From the NCBI RefSeq assembly GCF_012273895.1, contig NW_024045132.1, positions 2,170,001 through 2,234,000 of the forward strand: DNA of 64,000 bases, written 5' to 3'. The DNA is from Zerene cesonia (taxonomy: Eukaryota > Arthropoda > Insecta > Lepidoptera > Pieridae). Position 1 is the stretch's first letter; each line of letters begins with the position of its first letter. The notes below the pieces were generated by a model. It was given only the letters and a program-made list of their open reading frames with translations, was not told where the DNA came from and searched no databases. The translations under genes were made by a program, and so were the position numbers. Below are positions 36,001 through 48,320 of the stretch, one piece after another.

Positions 36001-36434
36001 CCTTGAGTACAGTGGTTAACGCGTGAGCGTAGAACCAAGGGGTTCTGCGTTCGATTCCCAGTGGGGACGCACAAAAAATTTATGTCTCGGTATGGTAGAA
36101 CACAGATGGCTGATCACCTATATATGAGGAACAGAAATAAAATTGAAATGCCTCTTTTCCGGCTTAGTAAAGTAAAAAATTCATTTCATTTTAAGAACCA
36201 CAGGTCAGTTCATTGGCATCATTGTTATATACATGTTATATATTATGTAAAATTTAAATGAAAAATTATATCATTTTAAAAGAGCAACTACACAGTTTCT
36301 TGCCGGTTCTTCTCAGTAGAAACTGCCTTCCGAACCAGTGGTAAATGTTATAACTGTGTAATATGACGATTCAAAAGTGCTCGTATAAGAAGTCTAGTTG
36401 AATAATTAAATGTTAAAGTTTGAGTTTGAGTTTA
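36001..36434 (+). repeat. tRNA-derived SINE with pol III boxes and GTTTGA tail
   Basis: The head has an A-box (TGGTTAACGCG, 36013..36023) and a B-box (GTTCGATTCC, 36049..36058) at tRNA-like spacing, so it derives from a tRNA. The 3' part (TTCTTGCCGGTTCTTCTC, GAACCAGTGGTAAATG, GACGATTCAAAAGTGC, CGTATAAGAAGTCTAGTTG, then GTTTGAGTTTGAGTTT) is a widespread lepidopteran module, repeated at 53590..53670. About 430 bases, apparently full length. Confidence 0.85.
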
Positions 36435-37500
36435 GATCAGTGAAACAGATGTATATCATATTCCCCATACCCCACTAGGGGACTCGAGACTTCACGCAGT
36501 GAAGGCCGACTGCATAGGGCAATGACAATTTCAGCTAATATTTTTCTAACAATATTACTTATAATGCGAAATACTAATAATTCATGTAATGCAATGTAGG
36601 TAAAACAGCCAATATATACAAGTGATGTCGGTGCAATTAAATTAGAACAATGACTCGATGCATTTTATTGGACACTAACATTACTGCTATTTTTGCTGTG
36701 CTCGTAAGTTGTCGCTACGTTCGCGCGTGGGTGGATCACGACGGCCGCGGGCGATCGCCCCGCCCTCTCCTTTCCTTACTTGTACGTCGCGTGCGCATTC
36801 ATAATTTTATACATAAGGTCTACACACAATGTCTGAAGAATATGCAATACTGATGAGCGATTTTCCGTATGAAATACACCGTATTTTGGAGTATTGTTTG
36901 CTTTCTGTATCTTTCTTGTTTGATTATTACTCGATTTTAAGATGCTTATGCTGCTAACGAGAATTTTTAAATAATGTATAATGTGTTTCTACATAAATCA
37001 ATAATAACAATAGTAAATAACAGTTAAGTATTTCCACTGTTTGAAACTAGATGGCGCTTTACGAAATGGCTGACGATATTATTCATATAGCGAGTGCGAA
37101 TTAAATCAAATACAATATGTCGGTTCTTACTAAATAAAAACTTTCACCAACAAAAAATTCTTCACCATGAAAGATAATTGTATACCTTCCTATTTCTAAT
37201 CTCACCCAATCCTTATAAATACTAAACAAGCACACAATAAACGCATCTAAACTACCGAGTATCGAACCTAATAAACATGATTGTTATCTTTATAGCCAGC
37301 CCTTTGTAGGCTCTATATGCTTTCAGGTTATAACACGATTTCGTGACCTTTTACAAACCGCGTATTAAAACATGAGAGAGTTGAGTTGAGTGCAATCCTG
37401 AATGCCTTTGTGTATTCCAATTATTTTTATTAACCTCTGTTGTTTGCAGAGAGAGTATTTCCTTATGTTTCAATCAAACGCTATCCCAGATATTGCTATC
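36435..37500. other. Noncoding; nothing firmly recognised
   Basis: Small G/C patch at 36720..36790; otherwise AT-rich, no exon supported. Confidence 0.4.
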
Positions 37501-38058
37501 CGACTGCAACTTCACCCGCGTAGTTATAGGGAAATATTAACAGTTTTTTTTAATGTCATAGCGGGCAACTGATTGGTGGTTCCCCTGATGGTAAGCGATC
37601 ACCACCGCCCATGAACATTCACAGAGGTAGTGCATCTGCGAATCTGTTGCCCGCTTTTAAGGAGTAAAGGAAAAGAAAAGGATTGATGACTGGAAAGAAG
37701 GAATGGACTAGGATGGGTGAGGAAAAAGAAATGGGCCTCCGGCTCCCTCACTCACCGTACGAAACACAGTGGCATGCCACTATTTCACGCCCTTTTATTT
37801 TGGGGGTGTGGTACTTCCCCGGTGCGAGCTGGCCCAATTCGTGCCGAAGCGTGCTCGACCCCCACAATAAAACAGTACCGAGATTTCCTTGCAGTTTCCA
37901 GGAAAAAACTATCCCATATCAATGGTTAAGTTGAGTCACAAACTATTCAATACCAAATTTCATCCGAATCATTGAAATACTTGAATGATTTGAACAAGAA
38001 GAGACAAATCGAGGGATAGAGTTACTTACGCATGTATAAGTAATATTAGTAAGGATAG
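37501..38058 (+). repeat. Nested repeats: G/C-rich element inside a LINE-tail repeat
   Basis: Outer repeat: CGACTGCAACTTCACCCGCG at 37501..37546, resumed at about 37890..38058 (CAGTTTCCAGGAAAAAAC, CAATACCAAATTTCATCCG, GTAATATTAGTAAGGATAGG). The inner element 37545..37880 (CTGATGGTAAGCGATCACC, CACCGCCCATGAACATTC, GGGCCTCCGGCTCCC, TTGGGGGTGTGGTACTTCC, GTGCTCGACCCCCACA) is the same family as 9266..9590. Confidence 0.75.
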
Positions 38059-38489
38059 GTCAGCTCTCAGTTCTGTTTTTAGATTAATCTTTCGTTGATA
38101 TTTGGTAACTATCAGTATAGTTTAAAGAATACTATTTTTTTATTATAACTGACTAAAAACGAAGATCGTAAAACGACGACGATCTGACTAATTTGGTGTT
38201 AAAAATGTTATGTAGAAGTTACACTGCATTTTGTTTACGAGCCTCAGTTATAACAGAATCAATTAATATAAATTATAATCCTCAATCATAAACGATGAAT
38301 TTAAATTTAAATACATATGCCTTTAGTCCTTCTTTGCAAATCAGAATTTTATTAGCACATATTTCAGTATTTCCTGCACAAACATAAAATAAATCTTGTA
38401 TCTTTAATTAGGCGTAATGGAATTATAATTGGCAGCGATTTATGTGAGAAACACAATATAATTAAGTGAAAAATAGGATCGTTAAGGGC
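38059..38489. other. Noncoding, AT-rich; nothing recognised
   Basis: No feature supported. Confidence 0.45.
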
Positions 38490-38660
38490 CTATTATAGGA
38501 ATCCCGTGTTGTGTGCGGGCGCGTCACGATGCCGTGCAAGCTCTCGCTATTTGTTTTATATCTGAGACATATCGCTGAGGCAGCCTCGTCCCACGCCTCA
38601 CCACGCATGCCACGAGCAATCTAGTCTATAAGTCTAGACTTTGGGCGAGAGAGCTGAAAT
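38490..38660. promoter_or_regulatory. G/C-richer islet, possible conserved noncoding element
   Basis: Mixed block (GTGTGCGGGCGCGTCACGATG, GCAGCCTCGTCCCACGCC, CACGCATGCCACGAGC) just upstream of the 66-bp palindrome. No coding sign. Confidence 0.3.
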
Positions 38661-38713
38661 GTTTTCTAGTTCGCGTTTAATAATTCTTGAATTAATTGAC
38701 GGCTAATTCATTG

Positions 38714-38779
38714 CACAAATTTATGTAGTACTTATCAATTATACCTAGGTATAATTGATAAGTACTACATAAATTTGTG
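38714..38779. repeat. Perfect 66-bp palindrome
   Basis: Each 33-base arm is the exact reverse complement of the other, with no spacer; the centre is CCTAGG at 38744..38749. The pairing stops at once on both sides. Confidence 0.97.
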
Positions 38780-39574
38780 TGCTGTGTTTCTTTACTTTGT
38801 TTGCCTACATATATGCTCTATACCTAAAAAGGCATTTCCAGATGTTAGTATTCATAGGAATGGAAAAAAGTTGAAATTATTCAAAGTGTTTTTGTTCTCA
38901 CTGCAGGGAATCAGCATTCTCATAATCTGCCACATTGGCTAAGTCTGGGTGGCAGAAGTAATTATCCACGAGGAGAAGTGATGAGGTGGATAATGCGAAG
39001 GGAGCAGCATGTGAAGCAGCAGAGCAGGCTCAGTGAATAAGATAACCGATTTTTATAAATAAAAGTATTTTTTCCTAATAGAAGGTTAAATGCATAGAAC
39101 AAACCGTAATAGTATTGAATCCTTTCCGTGTTATGTACGAGTGAATTTATGACTAAACATATTTAATTAAAAAGTATACAAACAGCACGTGTACTGTGTA
39201 AGTATACAAAAACGCCAAATAATCAAAATATGAAACGTTTCGTATGGCTTGATATCAAGCATCATTGTACAAAATTCGCAGTTAAGCACCCTTATAAAGC
39301 TGTAAAGAAAAAATTAATTTAACTTGCTGTTAGAGTTTTATTGATGGTCGTATGCCGTGCTTAAATTTTTTTTCAGCCCGTATGGTGCAGTAATTAAGCG
39401 CCTATGCGTGATTGAAATCCCTTCATTTATTAGATTTCAATTTGTTTGCGAACGTTAATTATATTTTTTTGCTTACTTTATAATTTTAGTTACTTGGTTT
39501 ATCATTTAACATTTTATAATAACATTGCTAGTGCTCAAAATAAAGATTTGAATCTTTGAGTGTCGTCAGGCCAT
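38780..39574. other. Noncoding; nothing firmly recognised
   Basis: 39375..39420 (GCCCGTATGGTGCAGTAATTAAGCG) hints at a worn tRNA-like head, without a B-box. Confidence 0.35.
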
Positions 39575-39770
39575 ATAGCTGAAATATTTAGTTCATATGC
39601 CTTATGATTTCCTTCATCAATCAAATGTCACGGCAACATGCCGGTTTCCTTCATCGTTTCGAGTAGTGGTGATTTAAATAGTGTATAGATAAATTAAAAA
39701 ATCTATTGATTTCGTGTATGTTGGTCAGGACTTTTCGTTTGCAGTCCGAGTTCCTAACTAAGACACCAGT
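39575..39770 (-). repeat. Degraded inverted copy of the 58.5-kb SINE family
   Basis: Read on the minus strand it gives AAATTTATC..., TAAATCACCACT, CGATGAAGGAAACCGGCATG, parallel to 58560..58650. The tRNA-like head is eroded. Confidence 0.5.
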
Positions 39771-40519
39771 GCTATATAAAAGACTCATGATGTTTATGAC
39801 AGCAATTATTTTCTCTTAACTTTTCTATCCTCAGGTTTCTCTGATTTCTTCTTCTGTTTTTGAAAGGGATAATATGGGGAAATTCAGTTTCTTCACAGGC
39901 AAATTTTTAAACTAATAAATACCACATAACATTCTACAAACTATATATCTCATTTAAAACGTGTAGCTGTATTTTTATGAATAGGTACAATTTTATAATA
40001 CGGTTATGAGAGCAAATTTTTATGCGTGTTTTAAAGAAAATTATTATTTTCCGATAAAAATAATGAACAACGTATATCATACATGATATAAAAAATGCTT
40101 TTAAGCATTTAATTTACTGAGATACTATGGGTACATAATAAATTAAATTTACCGACAATACAGTCATCATTCATTCTGCATAAAGAGGCAAAGTGCTTCT
40201 ACTTCATCTGTAATGTATGGGTAACGCGATGAGAGTCTAGATTTTTCCTAGGAACATTTTATGCGCTATTACCTACAGTCCGCTCTTGCCTTAGTCGTGA
40301 GTGTGCTTTGCATATTTCAAGGATACCAGCTAAATGCGTGCACTACAGTTAAGTGCAATGGATCCGCGTTATGACGCTCCGACTTAACTGCTTAGAGTTC
40401 CCACGACCCAAATCTTGTATTACTATAATATTGAATAATTAGAGTTTTATATAGTGTTTTGAATCGGCAATTTATTACAAGGAAACTTTTAATGATTAAT
40501 GAATTATTTTAATTAACTT

Positions 40520-40700
40520 TCCGCTGGCTGCCTCGCCTGAGTAGGCAAAAGACCGTCTCTGGGTTTTACCCGCATAATTTATTTTTCCATGAGATTTCCA
40601 GGATGCCTATGCTTTTCACGTGTCGCAAACTGTCCTGTTACCAAATGTGAAGAAGTGACATACATACAGTTACTTTCCAATTTTTAATATTAGCATTCAA
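40520..40700 (+). repeat. Old LINE-tail-like repeat
   Basis: ACTTTCCGCTGGCTGCCTCGCC plus GGTTTTACCCGCATAATTTA is an eroded version of the CTAGCTTTCCG head seen at 8323. Confidence 0.35.
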
Positions 40701-41640
40701 TTAAAAAAACAGGGACAACAAATATCCTAAATTAAATTTTTGACATTGAAAAATTTATTATTCGTCAATTTTCCAATTAATGTTGATGATAATACAATTT
40801 ATGCTATAGTGTCTTTTTAATTTTCCAAAGGGTTGACCTAGACAAACATTATATGAAGTAATGATAACATGCAGTGCATTGCTTAGCTAATCTAAACAAC
40901 ATATAATATGTTCCGGTCTTTTATTTGAAGATATGAAATAATGAAGCTATTGAATTTTCCATAAAGATATTTTAGTTTTCTGTTTTTAAACATATCAAAG
41001 CGTAAATTGTATATGAATACATTTATAGCTTAAAATTTAATGTTCTGAATTATTTAAGCTTATATTTCTTCTTCTTCGAGAGTGAGACCGTCTTAAAAAT
41101 GCTATAACGTAAATATAAACGTTGCAAATAATTGGGTAACTAACTTCATCAGAAATAAGCAGATAAAATAGTATTTCAATAAAACATAAAAATATACATG
41201 TACGGCATATATCATTTCGAATGAATTTTGTGTACTTAAGTGGATATTGATTTTTATTCAAACTCTTATAATATTAATATTTTATATATTTTAGGTGGTC
41301 GTTATAAAAGATGAATTAGAAGATTTTACATTGCAATATTAAGAAAATGTAAAAGGTTCGACATTCGTATTTTTAGGAATTCAAAACAATTTTAGAATAA
41401 AACAATAAATTGCAATATAATAACAAAACAAAATTTATCATAATCTCATAACCGTAAGATCTTAAAATAACTATTTAAAGAAATTTTCAACATTATTTCA
41501 GGTATTAATAGCATATACAATGAATGTAACATTTGTTGATACAAATTCCACGATGAAACAAATATGCAGCAGCAAATAAACGCAGAATTACATACAAACT
41601 TTACATAGTTTAAATTCCACATTTGGTAATTAGCACGCCC
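40701..41640. other. Noncoding, AT-rich; nothing recognised
   Basis: No feature supported. Confidence 0.45.
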
Positions 41641-41860
41641 ACCATTTAAAATGCACTAAAAGCATGTTTCACGGGATCCTTTGAAGGTTTCATCGTACGC
41701 AGATTGCGCGTTAATTTTTCACAAAGCTAACTGGAGCTATTGTGAGGTGTTGAAACACCCATTGTTCTAAAGACAATGACTACAATAGCCGCGTATCTCA
41801 AAAGGCCTAGCCTCCGACCTAGCTCTGATCTAGTGTCTGCCCTGAGTATCGGAGCTCTGT
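41641..41860. promoter_or_regulatory. Candidate regulatory element with nested SOX-like dyads
   Basis: Between 41736 and 41789 lie GCTATTGT, GGTGTTGAAACACC (palindromic), CATTGT-7-ACAATG, and ACAATAGC. The outer and inner ATTGT/ACAAT pairs are each exact inverted repeats. ACAAT is the core bound by SOX-family HMG proteins. Confidence 0.4.
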
Positions 41861-43030
41861 AAGCATAAAATCAATGCCAAGAAATCGTTCTATTTGTAAC
41901 TTACATAATATAGCAATAACTGTATTTTGCGCCGTGGCGAACAATAGTTTCGTTACTGTTTATTGTATAATTCTATTGATAAAAATTAAATGCAATGACT
42001 TAGACAGTGCAATGATCATGTAATTTAATTTTGTTTTGCCATCTTGATACAATACTTATACTATGACTTGGTAAATTGGAACATTTGACAAATACTAAAG
42101 AAAAACACGGATATGTTATATTTGTAAAAAATTAATCGTTAATCTTATCTTTGGTTAGTCTATAAAAGGTATCATACATTTATAAAACTTCAAAAGAAAC
42201 AAAAACTTTCTCCGCTTCTACGTAAACGGAACTTGTATATTACTTACTATTTACTCACTCTATGTGCTACAATCTATTGTGCTTTTTCACGTATTGACAT
42301 ATCGGATCGAAATCGCAATGCAATTTGAATGTCGGCTTCGGGTATCTGTATTATGACTTGTACTATTTGTGTTTGCTGTTTACGCTGAGGATCTCAGACT
42401 AATTGGATAAGTGTAAACGAGGAGCCAGACGAATAATTCGGATGCGTTTTCGATATATTCACGCTGATGTTCCTACAGCTAATTGGATTTTAGGTAGTGC
42501 ATCAGCAGGGAAGGCCAAAATTTGCTTTTTTATCACTAGTGATATTTCGTTTGAAATTTTATGAACGTATTAAATGTGACAGATTTGAATTTGAATATGG
42601 TTGGCGTGGTTTTTTTTTAACTTATTTAAAGACAATTGTAACGAATTAATTGCACTGCGTTTATTGTAGATTATTTTACTATTCATATTGTTTATATGTT
42701 GAGTGAATTTATTAAACTTAGCCTGACACACCGCCTTCTTAATATATAAAAATATTGTCATTTTAAATCCAGCCGATCTCATATTGTAAAGAAATAATGT
42801 TTTTAAAAACATACAAGATGTTTCCAGCGGTATCATCGTAGTACCTACTGATCCGATCGTGAAAATACTTTCACTAACAGAATGACAATTTATTCAGGCG
42901 TGACATCATCTATCTAGGGTCAACTAGAGCTAAGTCAGCCTAAGCGAAAAGTAAATAAGCATAAATGTATTATAAAAACGTAGTTTATAAGGCACAAATT
43001 TAATACGATTAAAATTTATTTCACCAACTA
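41861..43030. other. Noncoding, AT-rich; nothing recognised
   Basis: No feature supported. Confidence 0.45.
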
Positions 43031-43205
43031 CGAGACCGTTTTTCGCGTTATATTGTCATTAAGTCCGGCTGCTGATCAATTATTTTCCGCTTGGCGGTAA
43101 AAAGACTGCAACTTGGGATATAAACGGTGGCTCGACGTGGAACGATGGAACGCTCCGGCGCCAGATCCCTTTGACGAACGCCAGCTATCCGTCTATGTCC
43201 TTATC
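43031..43205. promoter_or_regulatory. G/C-richer islet, possible conserved noncoding element
   Basis: Mixed block (CTTGGCGGTAAAAAGACTGC, GAACGCTCCGGCGCCAG). No exon supported on either strand. Confidence 0.25.
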
Positions 43206-43380
43206 GTAGAAAAGAACGCTTTTAGTTGCTAATACATTTCTAGATTTTGTAATATACCTTCTTCGTTTTAATTTTGTACTGAGATAGGAAATAACTTGCT
43301 CATGTTTTTTTCGTTCACACTAAGGGTCGATTGTTTGATCCATGGCTGATATTGTGTTAACAACCATTTAAAATTGCGTT

Positions 43381-43735
43381 CTACTACTAAATAATAATTA
43401 TAACTATCTCAACTATATAACAACTCGAAAAACGTTTCAATGAATGTGACCCTGTTAGCTGGAACACTAGTACACGATATATCCTATATTCTTGAGAATT
43501 CTATGTCTAATACTATAAAAATAATCATTTCATCTACCTCTACTATATACCAACGTTAAAAACGTTTTAAAAACGTTAGCAGGAACACTACTGGTACACG
43601 ATATATCCTATTTACAATTTTGTGTTAAATACTAAAAAATAATTAAATTATCTATCTGCACTATATAACAAAGTTATAAACGTTACAATCAACGCGGCCT
43701 CGTTAGCTGGAACACTACAGGTACAAGATAAGTGT
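43381..43735 (+). repeat. Degenerate tandem repeat, period about 120-130 bp
   Basis: Landmarks repeat in order: AACGTT-like start (43433, 43563, 43681), GTTAGCTGGAACACTA-like (43454, 43576, 43703), GGTACACGATATATCCTA-like (43471, 43593, 43721 partial), TACTAAAAAATAAT-like and CTCTACTATATA-like. Two full units and two partial ones. Confidence 0.75.
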
Positions 43736-44552
43736 GTGCCTACGTGCAAGTTTGGTCGTAACCTCCATTAGTATCGCCCGTGTACGACGTTGATCGATGC
43801 AACCGCTCCAGTACAGATGCCTGATGCACCCTACGCTCGCCAATAAAAAATATCTGATAACTTGCCAACTTCACAAGCAATTTTATATTTCTTTCCATGT
43901 GAACATTCAATTAACGATGCTCGTTTTATCAATGCTTTTCGTTCTTTTTTGTGACGAATTACGTTTGTTAATTACGAATAACAATTAAGGAATAAAGACG
44001 TGTTCAATTAACTTTTAAACTATATTTAAACAACATAATAAAATTTTTAATTACGTTTAATAACAAAATCCGCTCGTTCCAGTTGACTCTGTACTAAGCA
44101 TTTGCAACAATTCCCCGATATTGGCTTGCTTTACGGAATATCATAGTGATTGACTGTTTAATTATTATATAATGACTACGTATCGGTATTGAAACGTACA
44201 AAGAAAGTTGGGCGGATGTCGGAGAGGGTAAAGTTGTAAACTGAGGGGGTGGCCGCCCACGGTGCGAACAAAGCCTTCCGTGAAAGCCTTCGGACGTTGA
44301 TAGATGCGATAAGCTCGGATGCAAGTAAGCTGCATACATTTCTTGCCTTACTATTCCCGACGATAATATCTTTTGCTAAACCTTTGGGAAATATTAATTA
44401 CGGCTTTATATTTGACGTCTCTTTCTATAAACGTAGTACTAACGCTACTAATCAATTCATTTTTCCCTACTCTAATATTTCAATGACATATTGTTTTAAA
44501 GACTGATGATATTTATTAATTCTTCATCGTACTATATCTACTAATCTGAATA
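43736..44552. other. Noncoding; nothing firmly recognised
   Basis: Overlapping short frames on both strands at 44090-44510 show no features. Confidence 0.4.
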
Positions 44553-44718
44553 TCTACACTAATATTATAAAGAGGAAACTTTTTTTTTGTATGTTTGTAA
44601 AAATTTCACGCAAAAACCACTTTACCGATTTCAACAATTATTTCAGCATTAGAAAACTGCAACATGAATGATGCAGGCTTTATATGTACTACGGGCGAAG
44701 CCGGGGTGTATAGCTAGT
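44553..44718 (-). repeat. LINE 3' end, inverted
   Basis: Minus strand begins CTAGCTATACACCCCGGC and ends TTTATAATATTAGTGTAG, the layout of the 34260 and 59284 copies. Confidence 0.75.
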
Positions 44719-47700
44719 AATTACATAAAGTGATTCCCTAATAAAAAAATTATACACTCATTTAAAATGAATTTTAATCACTTAAGTAAATAAAAAATGT
44801 GCAACAAAAAAAAATATTAATTACAATTGTGAAATTTAAAGTCTTGTAGATAGTACAACAGATGGCGATCGATGAAGTATTGCATACTTTTTAAACTTTT
44901 TCAGCGAATCAATTCCGCCATACATTGTTTTCTTTATCCATTTATACACGGCACGGACGTTTTCGAGTCGCAATTCAACGCAGACATCGCTATAGATTTG
45001 TCATCTTTTTTTCTAGTCAATATCCGTCTCATGAATCATTGGTGAAAATCTGTAGTACTTTCTTTATTATCTTACTGGATTAATGAGGAATTTGAGTGAA
45101 CAAAAAGTTTGCATATCATGATATACTTTTTTTCTTTTCGTTTAGGTGAATTGGTGATTTTCCTTCTATTCATAGTTTAGTTTTAACATATATAATAGCG
45201 CCTAATATGCGAAAGAAAAAACATTGTTATATTTTTTGATTACGTAATTTATTTATGAGTAATATTGAAAAATATAGTGGTAATAAAAAATTAAATGATT
45301 TTTTCCTGTAGGTAAACAGTAATTTTACGTGAAAAAATGAACAAAAGTTACTAAACTTTTTAGGTCATGATTTGTTTTTGAGATTAACACATTTCATTTC
45401 TATAGATTCAAACTGGAATATGTATACCTGCTTATAAATTAAAAATGTAATCTCATTAGAGTCACGCGCATAAAAAATTTAATCTATGTCAAATTTAGCT
45501 TTGCTTTGCAAATTATCAAGTTTATGAGCAACAAGCAAGCAGTCATCATTTAGCATTATTATCTGTAATATAATAATGTGGTTCACGACTTTACTCAGTT
45601 TGAGTTACGTTCAAAACAAACAGAAAACAACAACACTAAAACTTCGCCGCTGTTCTAATCCATATTGTAAAGCTCACGTAGAACACGAAAATACGCCGGT
45701 CTGCGGCGTGTGGCGTAGTGGCGTAAATGCATTTTCTTATAATTCAGAACCGTCACGTCTCCCTACCTAGCCCCTGAGGCGAAGCTCGCTTGCACAAGAA
45801 CGCAAGCGAATTTGCAGTTACCTCTTTTTATCTCTCTCCCCAAACTATAAAGTGAGATGAGAAAATTGGATCGAATGCAAATGTGATTCTTAAAAATGAT
45901 TCGGTGAAAAATAATAATTTATTCTAAATCACAAGCTTTGCAACTTTTAATCAGGCCTCCAGCGCGCTTCTCTTTGCAAGGAAAGGATGGCTCTTTAGCA
46001 TGTTATTTTTCTCTACAGCTCTGTTACATATCAGCTGTTATTTGTCACGTGTGTTAAAGTTTAAAAGCGCCTTAGTATTCCCTATTACGTTGCAGTTGTC
46101 ATATCTTAGCAAGTGAGCACAGACAGTGTACGAATATTTTATTTGGGCAGTGAGGGGGCGCCACCCCGCGCCTATCCTCTCGCAAGGGGTCCGAGGGGGT
46201 CGCCGGGCGACGTTGATCGATGCACGTCTTGCGCCGGAGGCTGCACCCAACGTAATTCATTAAACGCTGAAACTGCAAGCGGATTTTGAGTATTAAAACG
46301 ATTTCTCACAGGCTGTCCGGTCTGGTCGTGCCTTTATGTACACTCGACGGTTTAAAGGGTGCCTTTATAGAAGCGAATTTATTAATGAAGCTTAAATGCA
46401 GCTCAACTGTCTGAAGAGCTAAATAATAGAGATCATAAAAATGTTTACAACATTTAATGAATATTGCCGTTGTAGACCATTATGTGAACAAGCCTGACAG
46501 GATAATAGCACAATGTTTTGTTAAGCACCATTGAATTGAATTTCAAAGCGGTAATGCAACTTTATTAAGTATATATAATTTAATTTAAAATTTTATTAAT
46601 GCTTAGTTGGCGTTCATAGAATTTTGAATAGAGACAATAGATCAAAAGCTTTATTATTTATTACAAAGTTTAATTTAAAACATTTGAAAGAGTTAAAAAA
46701 AAAACTATTGCCAAATATATAACCAAAGCATAAATTAAACGATGTTGTATGTACATTTTCTCATTCTTTATTAAATAACATTAAAATCATTTTAATATTA
46801 CAGTTTCATGGTACGTGAAAGCGGTACATAGCCACAAAGTGTGAAGGCAGGCTCTTACACCTGCATCAATCAACGTCAGCCAGCAGGACAGGGGGATATT
46901 CGGGGAGTTTGCACCCTGTAAACGTTTCAACGTCCTATCTAGAATAATCATATTATTATATACTAAAGAATAAAGCAACTACGACTTTTTAATTACTATA
47001 TCCCCATATGTAAAATTTCACAGTAAATATACCATCTTTCATATTATGTTTAGTTTTCAGAAATTTGGCTTTTTAAGAAAAAAGGCCACTTACCTCATTT
47101 ACCTACTATAATTTTTCTACGATGATTGTTTATATATATTCAATTTATTTTCCATTTCTATGGGTATATAAATTGAAACTATTAATCAAATAAAAATAAA
47201 TGATCGTATATCAATTGTTACCGTTATCTACAAGAACTTAACGTTCCTTATTCGATTTATTTAGTAGAGTTTCCGTTTGTTTGCAATGTTCAAATCTTGG
47301 CTGACCGTCTGAAATACACCGTTTCATAATCTGTTTTCATATTGACGTAGTCTGTAGTCGGCGGACTTTGCCACACGAATCCACCGCGGCCAGTAACTCG
47401 ATTGTCTATTAACAGTATTAAAAAGTCAAAAACTCAGACAGACTAGATTGCGAAATTTCTTAGAAACCAATATCATGCTCCAAAACTGCTATCGGAATGA
47501 CAATTCGTTCCGAATTTCCTCGAACTATTATATCAGCGCGGTCGCAGTTTCGTCTACTTTCCATTTTAAACAAATTTATAAGATGCGCTTGCAGTTCATG
47601 GACGAGTGATTTTGAAATGCAAAATATCAACAATTTCTGAAAGAACCGGAACTCTATTTTCAGCGATTTCTAAAAGCAAAACAATCTCTCATTTTGCCTG

Positions 47701-48198
47701 GTCGCCTGTTAGTACGTCATCTCAACATTTTGTAAAGATTCCTTATGAAAAATGACAATGAAAACGTCTGGAGCTCTTACATAAAGGCACTTTATATTTT
47801 AACTTCTTAAATATTTTTGGTATTCGTACCGACATACAACAATTTTGGTCTACGATAAAGAATTTGAAAGCAATACTATCTCATAATATTAGATTATATT
47901 TAATATTAAACGTAATATTATGCTATGAACCAATATAATTTTCAGAATCTCATATTTAATTTGGAGGCTTTCTTTTAAATTTTTATATTAGCATAGTCTA
48001 CAATTGTTACAATGAAGGAAATTTTTGATACCTGATGATCTATAACAGAAAAAACGTAATTTAAATTATTCACTTATTAAATAAAAAAGATAAAAAAGTT
48101 ATTCGAGCAAAGCGATTTCTGAAGTGATTTAGATTTAAAAAAGTTTATTATTATTAGCTATTTACCTGATATATTATTACCTGAAGAGTTTATATGAA
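44719..48198. other. Noncoding; one G/C-rich islet
   Basis: 46140..46260 (GGGGGCGCCACCCCGCGCC, GGGGTCGCCGGGCGACG) is a G/C-rich patch with an open minus frame but no splice or family support. The rest is AT-rich. Confidence 0.4.
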
Positions 48199-48232
48199 CG
48201 CGTTAATCTCAGTAGCTACTGAGATTAGCGCG
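48199..48232. repeat. Near-perfect 34-bp palindrome
   Basis: Arms of 17 bases with a single mismatch, centred at AGTAG|CTACT (48215/48216). Each arm (CGCG..TAATCTCAGTAG) resembles a conserved line of lepidopteran RTE tails. Confidence 0.9.
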
Positions 48233-48320
48233 ATTGACTGATTTCAATATCTTTACGCATGTATATTATATATAGATACATAAAAATATCACAGGCGAAG
48301 ACGGGGCAGACCGCTAGTTA
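48233..48320 (-). repeat. Fragment of LINE 3' end, inverted
   Basis: ACAGGCGAAGACGGGGCAGACCGCTAGT on plus is the reverse complement of the ACTAGCGGTC.GCCCC head at 34260. Confidence 0.6.

Noticed and set aside
36013..36058. A/B boxes as a functional tRNA gene
   Set aside because: The head does not fold into a full cloverleaf by eye, lacks a proper acceptor stem and runs into a SINE body and tail.
38714..38779. The 66-bp palindrome as a microRNA precursor
   Set aside because: Perfect arms with no terminal loop and no bulges do not fit a microRNA hairpin.
43381..43735. Tandem repeat as protein-coding repeats
   Set aside because: Unit lengths differ by values not divisible by three, and stops occur in all frames.
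46038..46250. Minus-strand frame rich in Arg/Ala
   Set aside because: Composition follows the G/C-rich islet; no splice sites or family features.
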